A stretch of DNA of 64,000 nt, from assembly GCF_001949145.1 (NCBI RefSeq), contig NW_019091410.1:996658-1060657 (forward strand), in the 5' to 3' direction. The stretch comes from Acanthaster planci. Lineage: Eukaryota > Echinodermata > Asteroidea > Valvatida > Acanthasteridae. The position numbers were made by a program, and so were the translations under genes. This document shows, one piece after another, positions 13,639 to 26,200 of the stretch. Within the stretch, counting starts at the first letter, position 1. Every line of letters begins with the position of its first letter. A model generated the notes under the pieces. The model was not told the origin of the DNA. It ran no database searches and saw only the letters and a program-made list of their open reading frames with translations.

Positions 13639-14237
13639 TCATACAATGGTTTCTGTCTCACATTCATTCAGTGGCCTGTTCAGTGTAATGTCTGTGTCAC
13701 TAAACCTCTTCTTATTTGGCTCTTCAAAGTGCACACATGTCTCATGTGTCTGAAACTTCAGCCCATTGGTGTTCGTCAACTCTGATCGGATCATCTCCTG
13801 CTCAGCTGTTGACTCAGGTATTTTACTCTCAGACACACAGTTTTGCATGTTGCTGTCAAACTTTTTACGATCAGAAGGATTGACGGCTGACTGTGGTCTG
13901 TTCAGGGCGGTCACACGAGAGGAGCAGCTTTTCGTTCCTGCAGATCGGGTCTCAGGGATGGCATCGATTCTCTTGCCGCTGCCACTGAAGCTGTCTCGGT
14001 CATTAACACCTTGCATACTCAGAAACTTTGAGGTCCTTCGCTCATAAGCATCGTCTTGATCTGCGTAGTTCACCTTCAGGGGCTTTTCACGTCTGTAATT
14101 CTCATCTTGCCCAACCAACCAGTAGGTCAGCAGCTCACCTTTCCCCTTCATACTCACAAGGCCCCTTTCTTCTATTGTGTAGCCACCAATTTTATCAAGG
14201 TTCTCCTTAATTTCCTTACTGCAGTGAATCTTAAGAG
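13639..14237 (-). CDS. rGC exon R: end of cyclase domain, long tail and stop
   Basis: Starts in phase 1 and runs to TGA at 13639-13641, residues 895-1093. It completes the cyclase domain with [20 protein letters not shown] and WLVG. The tail after residue 945 is about 150 residues, Ser/Arg/Glu-rich, and resembles no domain I recognise. The last four residues, ETIV, fit a class I PDZ-binding motif (S/T-x-hydrophobic). Confidence 0.93.
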
Positions 14238-17200
14238 CTGAAATATAATTACAGGAACAGATGAAACTCTTCAGAAATAAAATACAACTGCACAGTATTT
14301 GACCTTATTTTACACCCACATCATGTGCGTGAAACTTGACAGAATCAGCTTGAGTTAATAGTGCGTGCATGTTCAACTTTAGAGCAGATAAGATATACAA
14401 TTTTCAACTTACGTAAACCATTGGACTCCATTCTTGATGTTGTGTTTACTGTGTCTCCAAACAGACAGTAGCGAGGCATTGCAGTGCCAACCACTCCTGC
14501 CACTACCGGACCTGAAAAAATACAACAAACGTCCATGGTTTTCTTTCTTCTGCAACCAAGCTGATACATTAGATGTGTTTTTACAAGCAGGATTAAAGGT
14601 TTGCAAGATTTCGGGATGTCAGAATTGGGTGCTGCTACATATAAACTTTTATTTTTACACCTCTGTTTTCAACCCTGAGCAATGCATATAGCACCTCAAT
14701 AGGAGTCTAGCCTACTGAATGCCTTAAAATTCAACACCTAGTGTGAACCAAAGTGACTTACTTGCTGCTCATATTGGATTTACCACGGCTCGATTGAGGA
14801 CCCAGAAGGGAGAATGAAGGCCCTCACCTCCGGCTCCGCCAATACACAAAACAGACGACTCGGCCCCCTTTAGCTATTTCAGTGAACATTCCAAGTGCGC
14901 ATGTCTACCCTGCAGTTCTTGTGCTCATACAACATGTATATGCTGCAGCATGAGGATCACAGGCTAAGTCAAGACTCAGGACTCCAACAGATTAAGTCAA
15001 ACTCCTATCCGACCGAAACTTCCACAGCAATCTTAACCTACCAGAGTGCAGTCCTATCCTGAGCTTCAGCCGATCATCTGGTCTGTGTCGAATCTCAAAA
15101 TGCTGTACAGCATCCAGCAGGTGGATGGCCGTGGAGGCAATCTCTCCAGAGTGCCTGCTATTGTGAATGGGAAGGCCAGACACCAGCATGTATGCATCTC
15201 CGATGGTCTCAACCTTGTACACATCATAGTAGCTGACGATGGCATCAAATAGTGAATACAGGTCATTCAGCATATCCACAATCTGCGAGATGGAATGAAA
15301 AATGGGCAAAAAAGTTTCATTTTTTAACTTAATAGATAACATAGCGTTTCTTATTTTTTGTCTGTTTCAGTTCCATGTACTTTCATATAATTTGCTACTT
15401 TTTTATTCTTTACATGGTTGTGTCATTTGTTATCATTTTATGAATATGCAAATACATGTGTAAATGTGAAATGTGTTGAAATTGAATTGAAATACAGTGA
15501 CAACATCTGCAGCAGAGTAAAATACAAAGTATGAAGATTCAGTAAAATACAAGCACATGTATGTACGTTTACATGTACCAGTATTTATTACCATGCAAAG
15601 AAAGCAGATGAGTATAGCTAGTTCATTTGAATTAGGGGTGGGGGGAGAGATTTCTCCTTGTCTATCCACTCCAAGTGGGAACAAAACAGGGCGTGTTTTG
15701 AAATGAAATTAACAGTCCCTTGATATGCACTCACTGCATAGGCGTGCGAGTTTATGCACATTTGACGTGAAGCACGCTGAGTACGCGCAACAAATTTAGC
15801 CTGGAATGTATGGTCTTTGCGTGTACACTGAACGCGTGCAAGAACCTGGAGGAAAACTTAGTACCATCTGTTTTTCTTTTGCCAGTGAGTGTGCACTTAA
15901 GCTCAGGGGGGATAGTCACAAACTTCTCTAGCCTGGAACCACTGAAAATGGAGGGTACAGCTCATATACATGTATAGATGTATGCAAGTCATATGCTACA
16001 TTCACTTCTGATTACCATCAATCATAATATTGCGATGGTCTTAAAAGTTCTAGAAAGGCATTGCATTTAATGTTACAACCATCAATTTAAATACCAAACC
16101 AGGTCTCAGTAGTCTGTGACTGCTGATACGACAAATACACATGATCTGATTTTGCATAGCGAGGTTGGGTGGTGTCAGTAGGAGGTGACTATGGAGGATG
16201 TGAATTTGTGATCTTAAATTAGTGTGGGTGACATTCATATCCTGCAAATGCTATGTTTATATAGTGTATTGCAAAATGACTGCACGCTCTCACCTGGAAA
16301 GGGGTGCTCTGTGATGACAGAGCAGTGAAGCCGACGATGTCACTGAAGAATATTGAGACCGAGTCAAATGACTCAGGCACGACCTGTCGACCTCGCTTGA
16401 GTTGATTTGCAACAGGCCTGTGGATACAAATTTCACATGGATTTTTTTACTGTTATTGTGGTCTCAGCAAGAAGTTGGCACTGCATGTGGCACTGAGTAT
16501 GCACAAGGGCAATGTCCCAAGAAAAAGTGGAAAAAGTTCCAACAGAGTCTTTAGAACTACAAACATCACTACGACAAATTAAAAGAACAAGACCTTTCAC
16601 TTGTGTAGTGTGTCAATGAGTGAATTCAGTTGAATGTGGTTTTTTTTTGTCAAAAACTTGTTTTGGGGAGGCTAAATCAAGGATTTCTGGTACTCATTTG
16701 GAACCTTGCTTTGACATGCTCACCATGAGTGTTATTTTATTTTTTTTTCCTCATAAAGTCAAAGAGTGAGGTTCCTATTCTTTGGTAGTAGAGCTTTTTT
16801 GTTCATTAGAACTACAAAATGTGCCAAAGATGGCTGTGCAAACTACCTGCAGTGTAAACAACCAGGATTTTGGGGCAACACTGATGAGAGAAATGAAGCA
16901 AAACCTTGTTAGGTTGACAAAATAAAACTTAATTTGGCTGAGAGACTGTATCAACAGGAATTCACCTACAAGAAGAAAAGCTTTAGCTGCTTTCCAAGCA
17001 CTTGTAGAAAAAACAACAACGACCTTCTGCTTGGTAGTGCAAACGTCTTATCACTCGACCACTGAGCTAGTCAAGGTCTCATTGTTGGTTTACAGTGACA
17101 TGACAGTTAGCATTGCGGTTAACAGTTCAGTGGTGTCAGCATGTTGTCAGTGTGTTAAGTTTTTGTCACTATGACCAAAAAACCAACAGGTCGACTGCTG

Positions 17201-20200
17201 TCAGTGTGAAAATCTTGTCTTTTGTCACTGTGAGTCTCTAAATTTCTTGCCAATACCTTGTCAGTATGACAGTGTTCTCTTGAATACTGAACTGGCTTAC
17301 TTTGTTAAAGTACGTGTTACAGCACTCTTTGTTTGTTTCCTTTTGCAGCATAAAACCATTCATGTCTTAATATAATGCGCTGTGAATCGAGGACTGCAGA
17401 GATATATGGCATGCATCAGTGCAGTATCACATTCGAAATTTAAGGCTGGACTTTTCTCCTTTCACAGTTGTGTTGAATTACTTTTTGGACAGTATAATGA
17501 CTGCATTTTTTTTTTAAAGAATTGGTCACATGGAAATTCGTGCATATTGTAACTGGCTGCATTGTGAGGCTGAATGAAGGTAAGTTTGCATGCAGAATTT
17601 CCATGATGTGGTTTTCGTGTACACGTGTCAACTTCCAGTTGCAGCCATGAAATTACAGTTGATTACTGACTTCTTGACAAGACTCCTTCCCGCAGTAGCT
17701 CTGTGGTACAAATCATTGGCTGGGGGAGGGGGTTAGAAAAATCCCTCCTTCAATGTAGGTGATTTACAGGCAGAGGAAGTGACGAAAGGAGGACCAGTGG
17801 ACCTTCCTCACTTTTTACAGGCCATATAATGGGATGGGGCTTAACGTATTAGCCTATTAATGGCTGGTGCCTGAGGGTCTCACAACTGGCCCCCTCCCCA
17901 CTTCAAAATCACGTAGCAGTCACAGTAAGCAGAGGCCTACCATTATCTTCACACAACAAACTTACATAGGCAGCATTTGGTGCAGCAAGTTATCAGTCTT
18001 CTTCTTCTCCTCAATGAGTTGTTGGGTTCGGTCCTCCACAATCCCCTCCAAGTTATTGGCATACTTCTCCATGATTGCTATCATGTTATCTAAGATATTT
18101 GACTTCCTGAGAATTACAACAAAAGAAGACGGAGCCCCAATTTAGCTGCTAAAGATCACGTCCAAATATCCAAAAGTATACCTGAGTAGTGGCGTTAAAA
18201 ATCTTTCCTTGGGAGTGACGACAGTCCATTTCAGTTATTGATGTTGGTCGCTTCTTGTTACTATAATAACCACTACTTGAATCCCATTTACTTTTAACTT
18301 TACCTGTAGTTGCACTCGCACATTTCTGTTTCCATTATCCCTGATAAGTGTTATAAATTCTTATTAAACAACATAACTACCCAATATCTTCAGTTCTATT
18401 GTAGAGTTTAATTACATAATCCCAGCATCCGTCCTAAGAGTGCACCCCCAGGGGACTCTGCTATGGGTGTAACAATTAACCAATAATCATGAAACAAGAA
18501 GGCTGTACTAACGGTTCATGAATACTAGCCAATATACTTCCATAAGCTGTAACTTAAAGTTACAAGGCACTTTGTGCACTGTTGGTTGGGAAGTCTTTCA
18601 GTTTTATGTTTTTTTTTTTTTTTGGCATTTAAAATGCCAAGTGTTTGTGATAACTGTAGGAATTGCTGCAAAGATGTCACTGTAGGTGCACACTGTATAA
18701 TTCTGGGTGTTAAAACACTGCTGGTGGAAATGAGGGATGGTCCCAACTTTTTGACTGAGGGCAAGGCCCCAACTTTTAGTGCTCCTATAATGCAGCATGG
18801 CATAAAGGATTGGTCTATTATAGGCTGATGCCTAATGGTCTCACAACTGGCTCCCCATTTGGAAAATCATTCTGCCAATGCTGGGTAAATGTCCAAAACT
18901 GTTTCCAACAAGTGAGAAAATCATTGCTTTGGTGTCACTTTAGCTACGCACTTTAAAGGTTTTTCATGAGAATTACAAATCCGAACCGGAAAAATATCTC
19001 ATTTCCCATTAAGTGATTAGTATGAAAAGGGAAATTCTGGTAACTTGATGCTTAAGTACGTACTGGTAGTACTGATCGGAAGCCTCAGCCTAAGATGACA
19101 ATTGTGCTCATTATACATTGGCATAGAGTTCATAAACCTCCTGAAAGAACCTGAATATGCCGACGTATTATGAAGATTGAAAATAAAATGAGACACAAAA
19201 GTCTATTTTGAAAAGAGCAGCGAGAAATACTTTAAAATAGCTTATGAGTCCAAAATTGTCATTCTTTTGTCATTTTGGGCAACATACTGCATGTAAAAAT
19301 CAAATATTTAAAAATAATTTTTGTGTAATTCTTGTCCAGGTTGAAACATCTAACAAGTCTGTGTCTCGAAAGGTACAATGTATGAAGTTAAATTGGTAGG
19401 TGTAGCTTTAAATGTTGTTGGGATGCTTATGACTTACATGCCCTTATTGAGTGGCTTTAGTCTTGATCTGACTGCCTTGAAGTCTGGTCTCCGCTCTGGG
19501 ACCTCATCCCAGCTCTCCTGCATGATATGAATGACACAGTCGGAACACTCCTCTATCTCATTCACATTAGGCCTGAAGGGCTGCGTGATGTCCAGTGGGT
19601 AGGTCACCCTGTCTACAATCTCTGCACATACATTGCGTGAGAGACAGCATGTTAAACACCATAAGAAATGTACATGTATGGTTCCCTGTGAGGGCACGCA
19701 TACCATGACAGTTGTGTGCAAGTCTCTTTATTATCAGTTTTTATTGCTGATGAGGGTGCTGCATAGAGGTCGTAGTCTAGAGCCCAATTTCATGGCGCTG
19801 CTAAGCACGTGATTTCACACAAACAGAGGCTCCGTGTACAAATTTCATGAAGACCGTAAGCAGTAAGCACAGCATAAGACACACTTACTGGAGGGAAAGA
19901 AAATTGTTTAACACAGTGACAAAACTGTGGAAACTTCTATGAGTGCACAAGCACAACCACACCAATGCTGATATGATGTGCTCATGGGCATCTACCGGTG
20001 GGGGACGGGGGGACATGTCCCCCCATTTTTTTCAAGGGGGGGGGCACTATATCAATTGCCCCCCCTTCTTCCAAAACCTAAATATAAATGTATACTTTGC
20101 AAAAGCATTTGTTAAAGAGGCTGGCTAATCTGGCTAGTCAGACTTTGTCTCAGATCACACCACAAAGCACCTATACTCCAAAATTTTCCAGGGCCCTTCA

Positions 20201-23200
20201 GCGGGCCCTGGACCCTATGCAGCTCAGGGCTTTCTGCTTTGTGCTCACATTTGTTCTGATCAGGGCTATACCCCCCAATTTTCAAAACGGATTGATGCCC
20301 AGGGAAGTGCTATATGATTCCCTCAACTTTTTGTTATATAGTAAGCATGGATTTTCTATTAACAGTCGAACAGTGTCATGAATTTTCACCCAGGTGTGAG
20401 CAGTATTTCCGCTGAAAATGGAAGACATCATATGCCCGTGCAAAGCTAATCACTGATTCCAAAGCACACAAAGGCCTCAACATCAGGTGTCCCTTGAATC
20501 AGAATTATACATGTATTTGAAGCAGTGCTAGTCTTTCTCATATTTATACACTAGCCAAGAATCTTACCCCTTGGACTGAGTGGACAATTTCCATAAGGCC
20601 CATTGCGTAAAATGATCTCAAATAGAAGAATGCCAAAGGCATAGACATCTGCCTTCTGTGTTCCAAATGGGGGTGCACATGGATCTCGTAGCAGCTCAGG
20701 TGACTTCCATAGTAAGCCTGTTGACAACGCATCGATACAGGGTGTAAATATGTGTACAAGGAACACTGGAATAAATAGGCGAAGCTAACTTACCAGATGT
20801 TGGTAATTGTTAGTGTAAAAGTTGATCAACTGTCAGTTCCTAAAGATTTACCCAATGGTTGGACACCTTATGACCAGAAATAGGGAAGTTTTTATTAAAA
20901 CCCATTTAGGGCAAAACCTTGACCAAAAAATGCCAACTTTTCATTTCCAGTGTGGACACTGTGCATAAGCAGTTTTGTGTCAAATTTGCATCAAATAAAC
21001 AAGATGGAGCTATGAGCAAAATGGACGAGGGAACATTGGTTAGCTGAGGGTTATTTATTATTCTGTAAACCGCATTAGTTTGCTTAAAAATGACCCGGTG
21101 TTGTCACAAAGCCAGAGTCCCAGTTCCTATTGCAACTTATTTTGCTCTGACAACAGTGTGACCAACCTTGGTGGCTTGGGTAGCTTGGTGTGTGTGTGTG
21201 GGGGGGGGGGGCTGAGGAGATGTAATCCATGAATGTGACATCTGGGGTCATGTTAATGAGACATCAGGTAGATATTACTGTGTATTGGCAGGATACATCA
21301 GACACAAGTTGGCACTGTTTATGGTATCCTCTTTTGCTGACAGTTACTTCACACAAATTGTGTCCTCAGTGCAATCGACCATTATACATGTACAAATGAA
21401 AGCTAAGGACATCCTTCCATAGAAACAGTGGCAAACTAGCAAAGCATACTTTCATAGTAGGCATGCTCTCCCAATTCGGTCAGTTGCTGGTTGGGCCTGA
21501 AACGCCACAGTCCAAAGTCACAAATTTTGACTACCCATCTGCTGTCCACCAGGCAGTTTGATGACTTCAGGTTACCGTGTGTGTGGATTTCCGAGGAATG
21601 AAGGTACAGCATTCCCTGTATTTCCAAAGTACAGGTGAAAAATGAAAGCACAGTCACAATTTCTGTGGAGCCATTGTGGAGTAGTTAAAATTATCGTACA
21701 ACAGACAACTGCAGTTCCTAGACTTTAGTGCTATGAGTCAAACAACTACTCAGCAAGCTCAGCAGGTGAACTGAGAGCAGCATGTCCCATGATGGGGCTG
21801 CTAAACTGAGAATCTGTCTTGCCCCCTGTCTTCTCTGGTTTTTATCTTCAATTTCCGACTCCACTAAACCCAACTACTCTCTGTAGAGCAGGGATGGGGA
21901 GGGAAAGAGAGAATCAGCCTCCTTTTTAAGGATCACTATGAAGCACTTTTTGTAGAGCTGCATGAGCCTTCATTACTTGTTTTGTTGAAGTCTTCCTCGT
22001 GTTATTTATGAGACAGGATTTTATATCAACCAAGTATCATTCTTGCTCAGTGTCCAGTGTGAATACACTCAAGCTGTGCAGAATTTTGGAAAAGCTTATG
22101 TATGAACAGTGAATTTCAAATGTCAATATCAGTAAAATAAAAACCCTTTGTTACATTTCATTGAAACTGCAAATGAACTAAACATGGATGTCTGAAATTC
22201 TAATCACAGTGTGATTAGAAGTTTTAAAAGGCCTGTTCCAAGGTTCTGCTGAAATTATGGATGGCTCTATTTACCTTTATGATATCTCCTACTATTGATG
22301 CCACAAACATGTTGTCTAGTTTTACCTCATCATTAGCAAGAATATCCTGTTGGAAGGAAAAGTCTATTTAATAGCATTTGGGTTAGGGGAGCCATTATAA
22401 CAAGATAAAGGACAACATTGGTGATAACTCGTCAGTGCCTGTTGACTTCCTGAATTGCTGAAACTGAACCTTTCTGTTATAGCATAATCACTGTGGTTAG
22501 GTGAGAAAGAACACTTTCCATTTTAATAGAAATTTGTGTCATTGATGAAATCCAGGATCACCGCCAGTGCAAGCAGGGCAGGGGGACTGCTCCTCCCACA
22601 ATTTGTTTGACTTGGGGTAATGCTAATGGTCTCACAAAACAACCCCCTCCCTTTGAAAATCATTCTCCTGCCGTTGGCCAGGACTCTGAGAAAGGAAACA
22701 TACTTAAAGCACAGTTACTCACAAGCCTGAAAACCCAGGGAGAGATGAAAGATAAATGTTCAATTTATAATTGAGGTGGGAAGAAACTTGGAAATTATGC
22801 TTGAAGAAACCTGTAGAGAAGGTTAATTTAATGCAGGATAATCCCTGTGTCAGCCTGGGGAGGATTGAAACCCTCATGAAATCTTGTGTGTAAATTCTGA
22901 GAACAGACTCAGATCAAGCCCATTCAGTCACCTTTGAAACCATGTTTTGTCCTTATTTACAAATACATAACAGTGGCTGAAACAAAATAAATCTCTTTCT
23001 TATGGTCTGCATGCTGCTCAATTTTGCTGCGGCTAACCGGGCTCCATGCAAAAACATTAAGCTCAACCGTACTGACATTCGATATCTCATTGGTTAAATG
23101 GTAATGGACAAAAAAATACATACCTGCAAACTTCCTTTCTGACAGTATTCAGATATAATGCAAATGTTAGGTGAGTCTATACAGGCACCGATGAACTGAT

Positions 23201-26200
23201 TCAAATGAGGATGTCGAATATCCCGCATCTGAGAATATAAGACGATAAAGGCAATATAGCTCTACAACTGATGTATTGCATTATATTTGAACACCTAGTT
23301 TGCATTCTTTGCATTGTAAACAGAAGTAGGCAAAACACAAACCATGTCATATGAAAACTAAATTTCCAGGAAACTCTTCACAGTCCTTTGTTGCTCTAGA
23401 AACTTACATGTAAACCCCAGTTATGCATTCCATTGCTCACAAATACTTGATCTTTATGTATCAGTTAAGTATCAGGTCATTTGGATTAGGAAGATGAATC
23501 TTAGAATAAATCTGGGAAGTTACCACATAAGAACTTACTATTTTCAGCTCTTTCTTCATGGAACGACTAACGTCAATGTGCTGCTTAAATATCTTCTTGA
23601 CAGCTACCACAGCACCCTTGTAGTTGCCAACATTGGTGAAAATCTGACCCCTCAAGCCATCACCGGATGCCCGGCTTTCTGTTGTCATGATGCTCACCTG
23701 GAGTGTCATAAATAACAAATTAAAGGGATTTGAAATTTAAGCGGGACCAAGAGAGGGCGCAACTTTCCCAGCAATAGAGGCTCCTTTGGTTGGAGCTGCA
23801 CTTTGCTGATTCACAACTACATGTACATGTAGCTATGAAATGCACGCTACCAACAAAATGAATGCCCCCCACCAACATGACTCTTTTTCAACCGATGAGG
23901 GGGAGGTACTGCACAAGGCGGCTACGGGGTTGAAATGTTAACTTAAAATGTATAATTACTGCGGTGGATGGCTACAGCAAGAAAGAATTTCTATGGTTAG
24001 TGTAGTTCTGAGCTGGCCATTCCTTTGCTGATACCCTTGTTCGGAACTTTTTCCTGCAGGGCAAACGTGTAAATTTAAGAGGTAAACAGGAATCTACAGC
24101 GTAATGGATATGACACCGATGAAACAGCTGTGAATCCTAAGGTAAGCCCTACCTTTTATTCTGCTGATCATCATTTTAAGGCCAAGAGTGGGAACATGGA
24201 TTTTCCTTGTGGTGATACATGCACTTGATTAACTTAAAGTACTCACTGGTAACTTTGCAGATTATGTATCCCACAAATCATTCTGAGTGTCACCCTTGAC
24301 TCTCAATGGCGTGCGTGAATGGGTTGCTTGTCTGGGGCACTATTTGTGTACAGAGTGGGCAAACATTTTTTATGGGTAGCTTATACAATTCAATTTGAAC
24401 AGCTAATAAGTCAAGTAATTGGTAAAAATGTGACGTTTTTACGTACCCGGCTTCCCATCGTTGTTGTAGAACCATCCTGACCTTTGAACTTGATCTCATT
24501 GTAGTCAATCCTCCAGAGGAGACTTGCCAACTCTTGCTCGTACTTCCACACTCTGTTGGAGACACATGCAAACATTTTTATAATGCTTCCTCTAAAGGGC
24601 CTTTTACTCTTCTTCATGAGAATCAGTTACGCTGCTGTAGTCATGACTTTACATTTGAGCTGACTTAAAAAAGTTGTTGAAATACAGCGATTTCTTGGAA
24701 GAGTTTAAGTGCAGGGTAAACGTTTGTATATAGCATCTCCTACGAAATAATAATCGAACTACTGTTTTGTCAGAGTACGGTGATTGGTTCTAAAAATTTA
24801 GCTATTACAAAAATCGCTTTTTGTATAGTAATTTTGAAGTGGACCAAAGATCCCATGCTCAGTGGTCAGTCGGTCAATACTTAAATATTGATATGCTTGA
24901 AAATCTAACGTTTCCACCGGAGGGTAAAAAGAATCAGTTATCTGAGTGACACAAGAGCTAATCTTAAGGGAGGCTACAAAACGTATTAAGGATCCAAAAT
25001 AGTTAAAATAACTGTGTTTGTTAACTAAATACTCAAAAGTACGGCGAGTAAACCGCCCTTTTCCTTGGTATAAATTGTCAGTCCTAAGCATGCACAGGTT
25101 ACTGTTGTGAAGTGATGTGTGTGATGAAATATCTTTGAAGGTCACTGTCACGAAAGGCCATGACAATGGGCTTTCCCCTTTTAAGCAGTCGGAAAGTTAC
25201 ATATTTACCTGTGAATAGCGGCTGCAATGACAATGGCTATCAAAAGCATGCTGCCCACGACAATCCCGGCTATTTGTGCGGGCTGGAGGACTTCGTCCTT
25301 TGGTTGACAGTACTCACGGAAAAAGCCACACCTTGGCCGGTCTAGAGGTGGCTTGCCGCTCACCCAACTAATCTCTCTTTCCTTCCGAAGCTTCAAAGTC
25401 TGTGAGATATTAAAATGAATTCATCGGGAGGTTGGCCCAATTACAACATGGACGACAATTGCAGTAACAGAACTATACGACCCTGGGATCTGTTTTTGTC
25501 AATTGTCATACTCCTGGTCGTGGTCAAACTGTAGCTTTTGAAGTCAAGAAAGGCATGGTTAAGGGCGTTGACGGTAAACCGCTTGCAACTGCATAGACCT
25601 AGTAGTTGCAAATTTGTCCTGTTTCGGAACAGATGATTTTTGACGGAAAATGATGTTTAGCGATTTCCGGTTGAGTAGGATCATAGCCACAAAAGCGTTC
25701 GCGCATGTCTATGCTCCTTTTGGATGAAATGTTTAATTTCGATGTAGCCTACGGAGTGGACAAATGCGGGTTTATTTTGTCTTCGCGGGACGGAAATAAT
25801 AGTGAACAAACACACTTGGTACATGTAAGGTGCACCACATTCACGTCATTAAAATAGGTTATTTTTATCCTGCAGAAAAACATTTTAGTCAAGAGAGGAC
25901 AGGTTTCACAGACCATATTACTCACCAAATGTGTCTCGTTGTTTGACGCATTGTATTGGAAGTTACCAACACCCTGTATCTTGTAGTAGTAATCACCTTT
26001 ACCCGCGGTTTTGTTTTGCTCCAGTGCATACAGAGAAACATTCATGAGAGCGTTTCCATTCTGGTCAATGGTACGCTGCATTCCCATTATACCTAGCATG
26101 GAAACGACAGAAAAGTTCAAATTTTTATCCAGAAAGTGCAAGTAGTATCGACACAATGACAATATTGTACTCTCCAGTCTACGCATGGTGTTGCGGTGAT

